From positions 24,994-88,993 of the forward strand of contig JAHZJK010000002.1 in assembly GCA_022600955.1 (NCBI GenBank): a stretch of 64,000 nt of DNA, read 5' to 3'. The notes under the pieces were generated by a model. The model was not told the origin of the DNA, ran no database searches, and saw nothing but the letters and a program-made list of their open reading frames with translations. Of the stretch, positions 19,774 through 29,253 are shown piece after piece (position 1 is the stretch's first letter; each line of letters begins with the position of its first letter). The position numbers were made by a program, and so were the translations under genes. The DNA is from Gammaproteobacteria bacterium (GTDB taxonomy: Bacteria; Pseudomonadota; Gammaproteobacteria; Steroidobacterales; Woeseiaceae).

Positions 19774-20919
19774 TCAGACGTATTCGGTGATCTCAAGATC
19801 GAAACCAGAGATCGCGTACATATGCTTAGGCGCCGATAATACACGTATTTTGCTGAGCCCGAGGTCGCGAAGTATTTGCGCGCCGACGCCATAGGTCCGC
19901 AGTACCTCATCACCGCCTCGGCGATTTTCCAACTCATCCCGGTGCTGACCCAGTGTTTCCACAGAATCCATGAAATTGCGGGACGTCTCCTGGTCGCGCA
20001 GCAGCACGATAACGCCAACTTCTTCAGCTGCGATGCGTTCTATCGCCTTGCTCAACGGCCAGCCCAGCGAACTGCTTTGCACACCGATTACGTCGCCGAG
20101 CGTGTCCTGCAGGTGCACACGCACCAATGGTGTTTCGACGCTCGTCAGGTCGCCCTTCACCAGTGCTACATGCACCGCACGGTTGACGTGATCATCGTAG
20201 CAGTACATCCCGAATGTGCCGTGGTCAGTTTCAATCGTTTCGACCGCAATACGTTCGACGTTGCGTTCCTTTTCAAGCCGGTAGCGAATCAGATCGGCAA
20301 TGGTGCCGATCTTGATGTTGTGTTCCTTGCCGAAGACCTCAAGGTCCGGGCGACGCGCCATGCTGCCATCCTCTTTCAGGATCTCCACAATGGCCGCCGC
20401 AGATTCGAGTCCGGCAAGTCTCGCAAGGTCACAGCCCGCCTCGGTATGGCCGGCCCGCGTCAATACACCGCCCGGCTGTGCCATGACCGGAAATATGTGT
20501 CCGGGCTGACTCAGGTTTTCCGGCGTCGCGTCGGGCGCAACAGCGGCCTGGATCGTTCGCGCGCGGTCGTGCGCTGAAATGCCTGTCGTGATGCCCTCGG
20601 CTGCTTCTATCGAAATGGTAAAGTTGGTGGCGTGGTGTTGATCGGTATCACTGACCATCAGCGGCAAGCGCAGCTGCTTGCAGCGCTCGCGCGATAGCGT
20701 CAGGCAGACCAGTCCGCGGCCATGAGTCGCCATGTAGTTGACGTCTTCCGGGCGCACCTTCTCAGCTGCCATGATCAGATCACCTTCGTTTTCGCGATTC
20801 TCGTCATCTACCATGATGACCATCTTGCCGTCCCGGATATCGGCAATGATGTCTTCAATATCGGAAAACGTCTGATCGACAGCGCTTGGGTGGAGTGTTG
20901 TGTTATCAGGCATAGCCAT
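19774..20919 (-). CDS. ribBX: 3,4-dihydroxy-2-butanone 4-phosphate synthase with degenerate GTP cyclohydrolase II domain
   Basis: 381 aa. The N-terminal RibB domain is intact: DDENRENEGDLIMAAE, DTDQHHATNFTISIEA, RAGHTEAGCDLARLAG and ILKEDGSMARRPDL. The C-terminal half resembles GTP cyclohydrolase II but the three zinc Cys are missing: the usual ECLTGD...RCDCG reads LQDTLGD...QSSSLG. YGVGAQILRDLGL remains. This is the RibBX variant described in Proteobacteria, so a separate RibA should exist elsewhere. Start 20919 (MAMPDN) follows AAGG closely; ATG 20913 has better spacing and is nearly as likely. Overlaps the ribE stop by 14 bp. Confidence 0.9.
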   Translation of the reverse strand: MAMPDNTTLHPSAVDQTFSDIEDIIADIRDGKMVIMVDDENRENEGDLIMAAEKVRPEDVNYMATHGRGLVCLTLSRERCKQLRLPLMVSDTDQHHATNFTISIEAAEGITTGISAHDRARTIQAAVAPDATPENLSQPGHIFPVMAQPGGVLTRAGHTEAGCDLARLAGLESAAAIVEILKEDGSMARRPDLEVFGKEHNIKIGTIADLIRYRLEKERNVERIAVETIETDHGTFGMYCYDDHVNRAVHVALVKGDLTSVETPLVRVHLQDTLGDVIGVQSSSLGWPLSKAIERIAAEEVGVIVLLRDQETSRNFMDSVETLGQHRDELENRRGGDEVLRTYGVGAQILRDLGLSKIRVLSAPKHMYAISGFDLEITEYV

Positions 20920-21544
20920 GCGCCTTAAGAAAATCGAGCGAGATGTCACCGTCGTCTTTGCTAATCAGGCGCTCGATATAGCGAGCCAGCAAATCTACTT
21001 CAATGTTAACAACGGTGCCCACCGCATAACGGTCAATGATCGTAACTTCTGCAGTATGCGGAATAATATTCAATTCAAAGTGGTTTCCCGATACTTCGTT
21101 GATGGTAAGACTGACGCCATCGACGCAAACCGAGCCTTTCCGGGACACGTAGCGGGAGTATTCTTCCGGAATCTCGATCGCCAGCCGGATAGACCGCGCA
21201 TCCGAAGTGCGGGAGCTGACGACACCCTTGCAATCCACATGACCGCTGACGAGGTGGCCGCCCAGTCGCTCGCCAAGACTGATGGCCGGTTCCAGATTGA
21301 CGCGTGAACCGGCGGCCAGTGCGCCCAGGGCCGTCACGTCGAGAGTCTCTACGGACACGTCAGTATCAAATCCATCGTCGCGCAAAGCCACCGCGGTCAG
21401 GCAGACACCATTGACAGCGATACTCTCGCCGAGATCGTAGTCGCCCCAGGGCAGGCCAGCCGAAGAGACTGAAAGACGTACGTCACCGCCGCGCGCCTCC
21501 AGTGCCGTTATTGTGCCTTTTGCTTTAATGATTCCGGTAAACAT
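20906..21544 (-). CDS. ribE: Riboflavin synthase (alpha chain)
   Basis: 212 aa. Dismutates two lumazine molecules to riboflavin. Two lumazine-binding repeats: MFTGIIKAKGTI...LGESIAVNGVCLTAVAL in the N half, and HLVSGHVDCKGVV...KGSVCVDGVSLTINEV in the C half. The MFTGII start is diagnostic. Also called ribC in some species. It is 22 bp downstream of ribD and overlaps ribBX, within a complete late riboflavin operon. Confidence 0.96.
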   Translation of the reverse strand: MFTGIIKAKGTITALEARGGDVRLSVSSAGLPWGDYDLGESIAVNGVCLTAVALRDDGFDTDVSVETLDVTALGALAAGSRVNLEPAISLGERLGGHLVSGHVDCKGVVSSRTSDARSIRLAIEIPEEYSRYVSRKGSVCVDGVSLTINEVSGNHFELNIIPHTAEVTIIDRYAVGTVVNIEVDLLARYIERLISKDDGDISLDFLKAHGYA

Positions 21545-21566
21545 GAGCTATCGTCTGTTGACGCTG

Positions 21567-22667
21567 TTACGTCGCTATCGTCGCTGTGATTCGAGTGTCC
21601 GCGCCTATTCTGCGAACGTCTTTGGTGTCCAGTACCAGCCGGTCTTGCAGCCTTGACCAGGCCGGCGTTTGCAGTACCCGAAGGGTCTGGCTACCCATCA
21701 TATGGGGCGCCTGATAAATCACAAGCTCATCGACGAATTTGCCCTCAAGCAAGCGGCCCGCAAGCGTCGCGCCGGCCTCAACAAGGACGTCATTGACTTC
21801 CCGTTGCGCCAACTCGGCCAGAACTGCGTCGATATCGACGCCAGCGGCGCCACTGCCGACCTGCAACACCTCGGAACCTGCATTGCGCAGCGCGGTATCA
21901 TTACCGGGCTCACCGTGGCAAACCAGTGTATTCCCGGGCAGGGACAGCATCTTGGCATTCGCGGACATCCGCAGCCGCGTGTCCAGTACGACCCTGAGAG
22001 GCTGGAGTCCATTTGTATCAATTGCGTCGCTTCGCACATTGAGCGACGGATCATCTGCCAGCACCGTGCCGATACCGGTCAACACGGCGCCACTCCGCGC
22101 ACGCAGCTTTTGTACGTCCGCGCGCGACTCGGCAGCCGTAATCCATTGGCTCTCGCCATCCGACATTGCGATTGCACCATCGAGACTCATCGCCAGCTTC
22201 AGGCGCACGAAAGGACGCTGCCGAGCAACGCGTTTGATGAAACCCTGGTTCAGGTTTGCAGCGGCGGAACTCATCAGACCCACCGAAGTTTCAATACCCG
22301 CATCACGCAGTTTTTGTAGTCCGCGGCCCGCCACCGCATCCGATGGGTCAACCATCGCTGCGACAACCCGGCTGACGCCAGCGGCGACAAGTGCATCCGC
22401 GCACGGAGGAGTCCTGCCATGATGCGCGCAAGGTTCAAGTGTGATGTACGCGGTCGCGCCTCGAACATTGCCGCCCGCATTCTGCAACGCGTTTACCTCT
22501 GCGTGGCCTTCGCCAGTTTTGCAATGCCAGCCTTCGCCCAAAACCTCCCCCGCCCGCACCAGCACGCAACCCACAACAGGATTCGGATGCGCCGTGAAAC
22601 GCCCGCGCTCAGCGAGGCGCAGGGCACGCGCCATGTGCACGCTGTCATTTGCGGAAAACTCGCTCAT
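21567..22667 (-). CDS. ribD: Bifunctional diaminohydroxyphosphoribosylaminopyrimidine deaminase / uracil reductase
   Basis: 366 aa. Deaminase half (about 1-145): GHAEVNAL and LEPCAHHGRTPPCADAL carry the zinc ligands and catalytic Glu; reductase half (about 150-366): RPFVRLKLAMSLDGAIAMSDGESQWIT and DVLVEAGATLAGRLLEG for NADPH-dependent ribose reduction. Catalyses steps two and three of riboflavin synthesis. Starts 2 bp after the nrdR stop, which indicates coupling; nrdR-ribD is a common pair. Confidence 0.96.
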   Translation of the reverse strand: MSEFSANDSVHMARALRLAERGRFTAHPNPVVGCVLVRAGEVLGEGWHCKTGEGHAEVNALQNAGGNVRGATAYITLEPCAHHGRTPPCADALVAAGVSRVVAAMVDPSDAVAGRGLQKLRDAGIETSVGLMSSAAANLNQGFIKRVARQRPFVRLKLAMSLDGAIAMSDGESQWITAAESRADVQKLRARSGAVLTGIGTVLADDPSLNVRSDAIDTNGLQPLRVVLDTRLRMSANAKMLSLPGNTLVCHGEPGNDTALRNAGSEVLQVGSGAAGVDIDAVLAELAQREVNDVLVEAGATLAGRLLEGKFVDELVIYQAPHMMGSQTLRVLQTPAWSRLQDRLVLDTKDVRRIGADTRITATIAT

Positions 22668-22669
22668 CG

Positions 22670-23191
22670 CTATTTTTTTGATTTCTTGCCGAGCAACTCG
22701 GGCAGCAAAGACATTTGCTCGCGACTCGCAGCCGTTTCGGAAATGCGTTGCAGGCGTTTGATTTCGTCTTCGAACTCGGTGATGTCCTGGAAGCGCCGAT
22801 ATACCGACGCAAAACGCACGTAGGCGACTTCGTCAAGTTCGTGCAGCTCCTGCATGACCAGTTCACCCACCAGTCGCGACGGCACTTCGCGCTCACCCAT
22901 GGTGCGAAGTCTGTGGATCAGGCGGCCTATCGCCTGCTCCAGTGCATCGCTCGGCACCGGGCGCTTCTCCAGTGCGCGAACCATGCTGTAACGCAGTTTG
23001 TTCTCATCGAACGGTTGCCGGCTGTCGTCATTCTTGACCAACCGCGGCATGACCAGCTCGGCCGTTTCGAAAGTTGTGAATCGCTCATTGCACGCCAGGC
23101 ACTGACGACGCCTGCGTATTTGACGGCCCTCACCCGCAAGACGCGAGTCGATTACTTTCGTTTCTTCGTTGGCGCAGAACGGACAGTGCAT
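22670..23191 (-). CDS. nrdR: Transcriptional repressor NrdR
   Basis: 173 aa. Zinc-ribbon ([31 protein letters not shown]) plus an ATP-cone (about 49-139: [20 protein letters not shown]). NrdR senses ATP/dATP and represses ribonucleotide reductase genes through NrdR boxes. The C-terminal tail (about 140-173), rich in Ser and Lys (GKKSKK), is slightly longer than in E. coli (149 aa). It is 13 bp from glyA and 2 bp from ribD. Confidence 0.97.
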   Translation of the reverse strand: MHCPFCANEETKVIDSRLAGEGRQIRRRRQCLACNERFTTFETAELVMPRLVKNDDSRQPFDENKLRYSMVRALEKRPVPSDALEQAIGRLIHRLRTMGEREVPSRLVGELVMQELHELDEVAYVRFASVYRRFQDITEFEDEIKRLQRISETAASREQMSLLPELLGKKSKK

Positions 23192-23204
23192 TAGACGTTA
23201 GCGA

Positions 23205-24458
23205 TCAGCCGTACACCGGGAATCGTGAGCATAGCTCGAGCACCTGGTTACGTACGCGTTCGATCGATTCCCTGTTATCCAGATCGTCCAGTATATCTGC
23301 AATCCAGCCGGTAAGCTGGCGCGTCTCTTCGGTACCGAAGCCGCGGGTCGTTATTGCCGGCGTTCCAAGGCGCAGACCGCTGGTGACAAACGGTGACTGC
23401 GGGTCGTTCGGCACTGAATTCTTGTTCACCGTGATGTAGGCCTCGCCCAACGCAGCGTCCGCCGCCTTGCCGGTAATGCCTTTTTCAATAAGGCTGACGA
23501 GCATGAGGTGATTCTCGGTGCCACCCGAGATGATCGGATATCCTCGCTCCGCGAGCACAGCGGCCATCACTTTGGCGTTCTCGCAGACTTTAGCCTGGTA
23601 GCTCTTGAACTCAGGCAACAGCGCCTCCTTGAGAGCAATAGCCTTGGCCGCAATCACATGCATCAGTGGCCCACCCTGCGTACCGGGAAACACCAGCGAA
23701 TTGAAGCGCTTTGTCAGCGCTTCGTTTTCACGCGCGAGAATCAGGCCACCGCGTGGTCCCCGCAGTGTCTTGTGTGTCGTCGTCGTGCAAACATCGGCAT
23801 GCGGAATCGGGCTCGGATAATGACCCGTGGCGACCAGGCCGGCGACGTGCGCCATGTCGACGAACAGGTAGGCTCCAACACTATCTGCGATTTCGCGAAA
23901 ACGCGCCCAGTCGACGACTTGCGAGTACGCCGAGAAACCCGCGATGATCATCTTTGGCTGGTGCTCCGTTGCGAGTGCCTGGACATGGTCGTAATCGATC
24001 AGACCTGTTGACGTGTCCAGACCGTAGGGCACCACATTGAACAGCTTGCCCGAGAAATTGACGGGCGAACCATGCGTCAGGTGACCACCCGCATTCAAGT
24101 CCATGCCCATGATCGTGTCACCCGGCTCAACGAGCGCATGATAGACGGCAGCATTCGCTTGCGAGCCCGAGTGCGGCTGGACGTTTGCGTATGCCGCTCC
24201 AAACAGTTGTTTCGCTCGTTCTATCGCCAGCGCTTCGGCATCATCAACGAACTCACAACCGCCGTAGTAACGCTTGCCCGGATAACCCTCAGCGTACTTG
24301 TTCGTCAACTTCGATCCCTGTGCCTGCATGACCAGAGGGCTCGTGTAGTTTTCAGAGGCGATCAGCTCAATATGCTCTTCCTGGCGTTGGCTCTCGAGCG
24401 CTATGGCTTTGGCAATATCAGGATCAAACGCTTCGAGCGTCAGCTTAGAGTCGAACAT
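23205..24458 (-). CDS. glyA: Serine hydroxymethyltransferase
   Basis: 417 aa, the usual length. PLP enzyme converting Ser and tetrahydrofolate to Gly and methylene-THF. Motifs: [54 protein letters not shown], and the PLP lysine in [14 protein letters not shown]. First clear member of the glyA-nrdR-rib-nusB-thiL-pgpA block. No glycine riboswitch was seen in the short gap behind the deacetylase gene. Confidence 0.98.
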   Translation of the reverse strand: MFDSKLTLEAFDPDIAKAIALESQRQEEHIELIASENYTSPLVMQAQGSKLTNKYAEGYPGKRYYGGCEFVDDAEALAIERAKQLFGAAYANVQPHSGSQANAAVYHALVEPGDTIMGMDLNAGGHLTHGSPVNFSGKLFNVVPYGLDTSTGLIDYDHVQALATEHQPKMIIAGFSAYSQVVDWARFREIADSVGAYLFVDMAHVAGLVATGHYPSPIPHADVCTTTTHKTLRGPRGGLILARENEALTKRFNSLVFPGTQGGPLMHVIAAKAIALKEALLPEFKSYQAKVCENAKVMAAVLAERGYPIISGGTENHLMLVSLIEKGITGKAADAALGEAYITVNKNSVPNDPQSPFVTSGLRLGTPAITTRGFGTEETRQLTGWIADILDDLDNRESIERVRNQVLELCSRFPVYG

Positions 24459-24503
24459 AGTTACTCCGCAACGGGGGGGCCGAAAGACCGCGATCTTACC
24501 TGA

Positions 24504-25454
24504 CTATCGCGTTTCGACAAACGACTGAACGACCCGCGTCCAGGCACGCGCCAGATTGCTGCGATTGTAGCCTCCACCACCCGTAGCAATGATACGACCG
24601 GAACAGTGCTTGTCAGCGAGCCTGCACAGGGACGAAGCCGCATAGGCATGCGCTTCCTCGGTCCAACAGAGATGGGTAATCGGGTCACCCTCAAGGCTGT
24701 CTGCGCCAGCCTGCATCAGAATGAACTCGGGTTTTGCGGCATCGATATAGCTTTCGACCTGGGTCCAGGCACGATGAAAATCTCCGTCATCAGCGCCTGG
24801 CGCGATCGGTATGTTCAGCTTGGTTCCCCGCGCCCGACCGCTGCCCGTCTCGCTGGCCGCCCCAGTACCCGGGTAGAGATACTGCCCATCCTCATGAATA
24901 TCCGCGAATATCAGGTCGGGGTCACCCTCGAACCCGTAGAACATTCCGTCGCCATGGTGAGCGTCGATATCGACGTAGGCAATGCGTCGAAGGCCGAATT
25001 CCTTGCGCAAATATTCTGCGGCGATACCGCAATCATTAAATACACAAAATCCGGCAGCACGATCGCGGGCCGCGTGGTGCAGACCGGCGATCGGGATGAA
25101 TGCGCGCCGATAATTGTTGTGCATGACTTCGTCGACGGCGCACAACACAGCGCCGACCACGGCAGATGCCGCATCGTAGATCCCCGGCACGGCAGGCGTA
25201 TCGCCATCATCCAGCCAGCCTTTGCCGATTGCGGACAGCCGTGACACCTTGTCGATGTAGTCTGCGGTGTGGAACAGCGCCAGCTCATCGACCAGCGCCG
25301 GGCGCGGATGCCCGTAGTCGATAGCGCCTTCGAGACCTGCCCGGTCGAGTTCCTTTTGAAACACGTCGTGGCGGTCGGTACCGAACGGGTGTGGATCGCC
25401 AAAGCCGTAGGCGGCAATCTCTTCCCCGCGATAAACAAGCACGTTTTCGCTCAT
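24504..25454 (-). CDS. Histone deacetylase-family (AcuC-like) hydrolase
   Basis: 316 aa, cytoplasmic. Zinc-dependent deacetylase fold: the DxH ligand motif and charge relay appear in YVDIDAHHGDGMFYGFEGD, DIHEDGQYLYPGTGA is the conserved loop, the second metal Asp is in QAGADSLEGD, and the catalytic Tyr is in GGGGYNRSNLARAW. Bacterial members deacetylate acetyl-lysine, acetylpolyamines or act on acetoin pathways; substrate unknown. A possible partner is the acs product, since AcuC-type enzymes reactivate acetylated acetyl-CoA synthetase, but acs lies 10 kb away. Divergent from ettA across 72 bp, 45 bp before glyA. Confidence 0.88.
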   Translation of the reverse strand: MSENVLVYRGEEIAAYGFGDPHPFGTDRHDVFQKELDRAGLEGAIDYGHPRPALVDELALFHTADYIDKVSRLSAIGKGWLDDGDTPAVPGIYDAASAVVGAVLCAVDEVMHNNYRRAFIPIAGLHHAARDRAAGFCVFNDCGIAAEYLRKEFGLRRIAYVDIDAHHGDGMFYGFEGDPDLIFADIHEDGQYLYPGTGAASETGSGRARGTKLNIPIAPGADDGDFHRAWTQVESYIDAAKPEFILMQAGADSLEGDPITHLCWTEEAHAYAASSLCRLADKHCSGRIIATGGGGYNRSNLARAWTRVVQSFVETR

Positions 25455-25526
25455 TAGAGCCTTATCGTTCTTTGCTTGTGGGTGAGCATACCGGATAATG
25501 CGCGCTTCTCAATCATTGGGCGCACC

Positions 25527-27200
25527 ATGGCACAGTACATCTACACAATGAATCGCGTTGCGAAGGTCGTTCCACCGAAGCGCTACCTCATTCGCGACAT
25601 ATCCCTGTCCTTCTACCCGGGCGCCAAGATCGGAGTCCTCGGACTGAATGGCTCTGGCAAATCGACGCTGATGCGCATCATGGCCGGTCTGGACACTGAA
25701 ATCGACGGCGAGGCACGCCCGCAACCCGGCATCAAGATTGGCTATCTGTCTCAGGAACCCGAGCTCGACGCCAGCAAGGATGTGCGCGGCAATGTCGAAG
25801 AAGGCCTCGGCGAGACCATCGAACTGTTAAACCGATTTAACGAGATCAGCATGAAGTTCGCCGAGCCAATGGAAGACGACGAAATGAATGCGTTGCTCGA
25901 GGAACAGGGCAAGTTGCAGGATGCGATTGACTCGGCCGGAGGTTGGGAAGTTGACCGCAAGCTGGAAATTGCCGCGGATGCACTACGTCTGCCGCCCTGG
26001 GATGCAGACGTCACCAAGTTGTCCGGCGGCGAGCGCCGACGTGTCGCGCTGTGTCGCTTGCTCCTGTCGCAACCTGATATGTTGCTGCTCGACGAGCCGA
26101 CCAACCATCTCGACGCCGAGTCCGTTGCGTGGCTGGAACGCTTCCTCGATGAATATCCGAGCACCGTGATTGCTGTAACGCATGATCGCTACTTCCTGGA
26201 CAACGTTGCTGGCTGGATTCTCGAGCTCGACCGTGGGCACGGCATCCCGTACGAAGGCAATTACTCTAGCTGGCTCGAACAGAAGGAAGCCCGCCTCAAG
26301 ACGGAGGAATCGACTGAAAAGGCGCGCCAGAAGGCGATGGCCAGCGAGCTCGAATGGGTGCGCAGCAATCCAAAAGGCCGCCAGGCGAAGTCCAAGGCTC
26401 GTTTGCGACAGTTCGAGGAAATCTCGTCACCGTCGTATCAGTCGCGCAACGAAACCAACGAGATCTACATACCGCCTGGTCCGAGACTCGGCGACGTCGT
26501 GCTCGAAGTCGATGACCTTAAAAAGGGCTTCGGCGACAAGTTGCTTATCGACGGATTGAGTTTTCAACTCCCGCCTGGCGGCATCGTCGGCGTGATCGGC
26601 CCGAACGGCGCAGGCAAGACGACAATGTTCCGAATGATCACTGGCGAAGAAACGCCCGACAGTGGCTCTATTCGGCTTGGCGATACCGTTGAACTTGCCA
26701 GCGTCGACCAGTCTCGCGACAGCCTCAACGACGAGAAAACAGTATGGGAAGAGATTTCCGACGGACTGGATATGATTAAGGTTGGGAATTACGAGACCTC
26801 GTCACGCGCTTACGTTGGACGTTTCAACTTCCGCGGCCAGGACCAGCAGAAGAAAATCGGATTGCTCTCCGGCGGTGAGCGCAATCGTGTACATCTCGCC
26901 AAGATGCTGCGCTCAGGTGGCAACCTGTTGCTACTCGACGAGCCGACCAACGACCTTGACGTGGAAACGCTGCGCGCGCTGGAGGAAGCCCTGCTTGAGT
27001 TTCCAGGTTCCGCTATCGTGATATCGCATGATCGCTGGTTTCTGGATCGTATCGCGACGCACATACTGGCCTTCGAAGGTAACAGCGAAGTAGTCTGGTT
27101 TGCCGGAAACTATGCGGACTACGAAGAAGACCGAAAACGGCGCCTGGGTGCTGATGCGGTCAATCCGCACCGGATTAAATACAAAAGACTGGAAGGCTGA
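25527..27200 (+). CDS. ettA: Energy-dependent translational throttle protein EttA (ABC-F)
   Basis: 557 aa, matching E. coli EttA (555). Binds the ribosomal E site and gates elongation by ATP/ADP ratio. Two ABC cassettes: Walker [10 protein letters not shown] and GPNGAGKTT; signatures [11 protein letters not shown] and [11 protein letters not shown]; Walker [12 protein letters not shown] and [11 protein letters not shown]. The inter-domain linker (about 240-320) is charged and helical. ATG 25527 ([19 protein letters not shown]) is the family start; an ATG 17 codons upstream is unsupported. No membrane domain, as expected for ABC-F. Confidence 0.97.
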   Translation: MAQYIYTMNRVAKVVPPKRYLIRDISLSFYPGAKIGVLGLNGSGKSTLMRIMAGLDTEIDGEARPQPGIKIGYLSQEPELDASKDVRGNVEEGLGETIELLNRFNEISMKFAEPMEDDEMNALLEEQGKLQDAIDSAGGWEVDRKLEIAADALRLPPWDADVTKLSGGERRRVALCRLLLSQPDMLLLDEPTNHLDAESVAWLERFLDEYPSTVIAVTHDRYFLDNVAGWILELDRGHGIPYEGNYSSWLEQKEARLKTEESTEKARQKAMASELEWVRSNPKGRQAKSKARLRQFEEISSPSYQSRNETNEIYIPPGPRLGDVVLEVDDLKKGFGDKLLIDGLSFQLPPGGIVGVIGPNGAGKTTMFRMITGEETPDSGSIRLGDTVELASVDQSRDSLNDEKTVWEEISDGLDMIKVGNYETSSRAYVGRFNFRGQDQQKKIGLLSGGERNRVHLAKMLRSGGNLLLLDEPTNDLDVETLRALEEALLEFPGSAIVISHDRWFLDRIATHILAFEGNSEVVWFAGNYADYEEDRKRRLGADAVNPHRIKYKRLEG

Positions 27201-27220
27201 AACACGACGGAGAGCACTCG

Positions 27221-27877
27221 ATGAATTTACTCTTGACCGCCAGTACCGTATTTACGCTCATCGCGTTGTTCTTCGTATTTTCGATGATGCGGCACCTGCG
27301 CCGTCGGCGACCTCTCCGTGCGACCGGGTCGCTGGCCGGCGGCGTCGCATCTGCATCAGTTGGCGGCGCCAGTATTTTGCTGGCTTTCAGCTACTACGGC
27401 TACGGTCGGCTGGTCGATGAGCAGATCGTCAGCCAGATAGAATTCCGGCAATCAATGCCGGGGGAGTACGTCGCCCGGATCATGGTCGATGGCCGGACCG
27501 ATCGCAGCTTCGCGCTGCGTGGCGACGAGTGGCAAATGGACGCGCGCGTTATCAACTGGAAACCACCGGCAACACTGCTCGGGCTCGACCCGATTTATCA
27601 ACTCGACAGGATCAGCGGTCGCTACTCGGACGTTGATGACGAAATGCTTGAGCCACGCACGGTTTACTCATTGTCCGACGCCCCTCCGCTCGACGTATGG
27701 CAGGTGGCGCGCAAGTTTCCCGTATTGATGCCCGGCGTCGACGCGTACTACGGAACGGCAACCTACTTGCCGATGGCGCACGGCGCGCGCTTCGAAATTT
27801 CGCTGACGCGGACAGCACTGGTCGCGCGGCCGCTAAACGACGAGGCACGTACGGCAGTGGGTCAGTGGGGGCAGTAA
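27221..27877 (+). CDS. Hypothetical membrane-anchored protein
   Basis: 218 aa. Two hydrophobic segments: residues 1-22 (LLLTASTVFTLIALFFVF) followed by RRHLRRRRP-like basic residues, and about 38-62 (AGGVASASVGGASILLAFSYYGYG). The remaining 150 residues are probably periplasmic and rich in beta-prone sequence (EYVARIMVDGRTDRSFALRGDEWQMDAR). No catalytic motif is recognised. Starts 20 bp after ettA with GGAGAG as RBS, so it is probably cotranscribed. Similar unnamed proteins occur in gammaproteobacteria; the function is unknown. Confidence 0.75.
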   Translation: MNLLLTASTVFTLIALFFVFSMMRHLRRRRPLRATGSLAGGVASASVGGASILLAFSYYGYGRLVDEQIVSQIEFRQSMPGEYVARIMVDGRTDRSFALRGDEWQMDARVINWKPPATLLGLDPIYQLDRISGRYSDVDDEMLEPRTVYSLSDAPPLDVWQVARKFPVLMPGVDAYYGTATYLPMAHGARFEISLTRTALVARPLNDEARTAVGQWGQ

Positions 27878-28002
27878 AATTCACAGATTATGTTAATCCG
27901 AAGCGGTCAGTAAAAGAACTTGGTGCATACTGAAAGTCGCTGATTAGACTAATAAAAACATCACCGATTAATGATGGTGAGCAGCGCGTTAATCAGGGCG
28001 AA

Positions 28003-28692
28003 ATGTCGATCATATTAGACAAGGAACATGGGATAGAAAACGAACTCGAGGAGCGTATCGGCCTCGAGTGTCCCTACTGTGGCGTGTACGCGCACATGAG
28101 CCCTCAATCGGTCCCTGATGCCGCCTCGTTACTACGCGACAAACCGAAACACGTTGGTCTCGTCTATCAGTGCGATGCTTGCCACGCGCCGGTATTTCTG
28201 CGCTTTGCCGTGCGCGAGTACACAGAGAATCGTGTCGAGTTGCTGCGCAACTTTATCGAGCTGGAACGACCGAAAGAACGCTTCGCGTTCTCTTATCTGC
28301 CGCGTGATACCGAAGTTCTGTTTCGTGAAGCGCTCAATTGCTACTCCAACAACAGTTTTAACGCGTTCGCCTCAATGTGCCGGCGCGCGGCGAAAAGTGC
28401 GTTCGTTGCTCTGGGCGAAGGCGGAAAACTGCGCGCGTTCGAAGAAGTTCTCGCTGCACAGGATATCGCCGGCATTGACGATGAAACTTTTGCGCCTATC
28501 AAAGCAGTTCTGTTTGGCAGCGGGCAACACGAAGACCTGCCAATGCTGAGCCGGGCTCAGGCCGGCATACTGCTGGAAGTTCTCAAGGACATGTTCTATC
28601 AGTGCTTCGTACGCCGCGGTAAACTCACACGCGCTCTTAAGGTGCGGCGATTCTTCGTTACGGAACAGCAGAACTCTCTTCAGTCTGCCTGA
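28003..28692 (+). CDS. Zinc-ribbon protein with DUF4145-like domain
   Basis: 229 aa. An N-terminal zinc ribbon is visible in LECPYCGVYAHM (about 25-32) and YQCDACHAPVFL (about 57-64). The rest is helical: DTEVLFREALNCYSNNSFNAFASMCRRAAKSAF resembles the DUF4145 core, a HEPN-like fold often found beside nucleases or restriction systems, but here with no such neighbour. RBS AGGGCGA lies before the ATG. The 3' end overlaps the convergent membrane-protein gene by 13 bp. No function assigned. Confidence 0.7.
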   Translation: MSIILDKEHGIENELEERIGLECPYCGVYAHMSPQSVPDAASLLRDKPKHVGLVYQCDACHAPVFLRFAVREYTENRVELLRNFIELERPKERFAFSYLPRDTEVLFREALNCYSNNSFNAFASMCRRAAKSAFVALGEGGKLRAFEEVLAAQDIAGIDDETFAPIKAVLFGSGQHEDLPMLSRAQAGILLEVLKDMFYQCFVRRGKLTRALKVRRFFVTEQQNSLQSA

Positions 28693-29249
28693 AAAGAGAT
28701 TGAGTGAATGCTCTCGACGGGGTGGATATCCACCGCGCGCAAATCAGGCTCGTAGAGGAAGACCCATTGCCCGGTCGTACCAAGCAATGTCGATCGAACC
28801 GATGCCTCACCGTCCGAAAACTCCACGTTCACAGTTTTCCCTTCACCCGCTTTGACGTCGCGAGCCTGCGCCGTCGCGTAGCTATAGATAAAAACCAGCA
28901 CCATAAACAGCGCGGTAAAGTTGTTGACCATCCGGTAACGCGGCGAGCCGTACCAGGCCAGCCAGCGACGCAAATCTTTACGCCCCGCCTTGCGGCTCGA
29001 CGCATTGTCGAGCAAGACCAGAACGACTGAAACAAACACGAGCGCCCACGTTAGCGGCTCTTTCAGAGAGGCCAGAAGGAAATCGCTGATCTGGGCGTAG
29101 TTAAAAACGTTGACATCGAAGTGCCTGAGGAATGCCCAGGAATAGAACATACCGATGACCGACGCTGCGACGTAAAACGCAGACACCAGCAACGCAGGGT
29201 GCTTCTGAAATAGATCAACAACCCAATGTCGTGCGCGCGCCTCGTTCAT
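28680..29249 (-). CDS. Hypothetical protein with three transmembrane segments
   Basis: 189 aa. Membrane helices at about 17-37 (ALLVSAFYVAASVIGMFYSW), 62-82 (EPLTWALVFVSVVLVLL) and 110-128 (VNNFTALFMVLVFIYSY), then a soluble C-terminal domain of about 60 residues (KTVNVEFSDGEASVRSTLLG). No signature known to me. Gene end overlaps the DUF4145-like gene; its start is 117 bp downstream of nothing but the purL stop (gap 4 bp to purL at 29254), so it may be the distal gene of a DUF1820-purL transcript. Confidence 0.7.
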   Translation of the reverse strand: MNEARARHWVVDLFQKHPALLVSAFYVAASVIGMFYSWAFLRHFDVNVFNYAQISDFLLASLKEPLTWALVFVSVVLVLLDNASSRKAGRKDLRRWLAWYGSPRYRMVNNFTALFMVLVFIYSYATAQARDVKAGEGKTVNVEFSDGEASVRSTLLGTTGQWVFLYEPDLRAVDIHPVESIHSISFQAD

Positions 29250-29253
29250 AGAC

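Noticed and set aside
20906..24503. FMN or glycine riboswitch in the rib/glyA block
   Set aside because: Genes overlap or are separated by a few bases; no room for an aptamer, and the 45 bp upstream of glyA shows no such fold.
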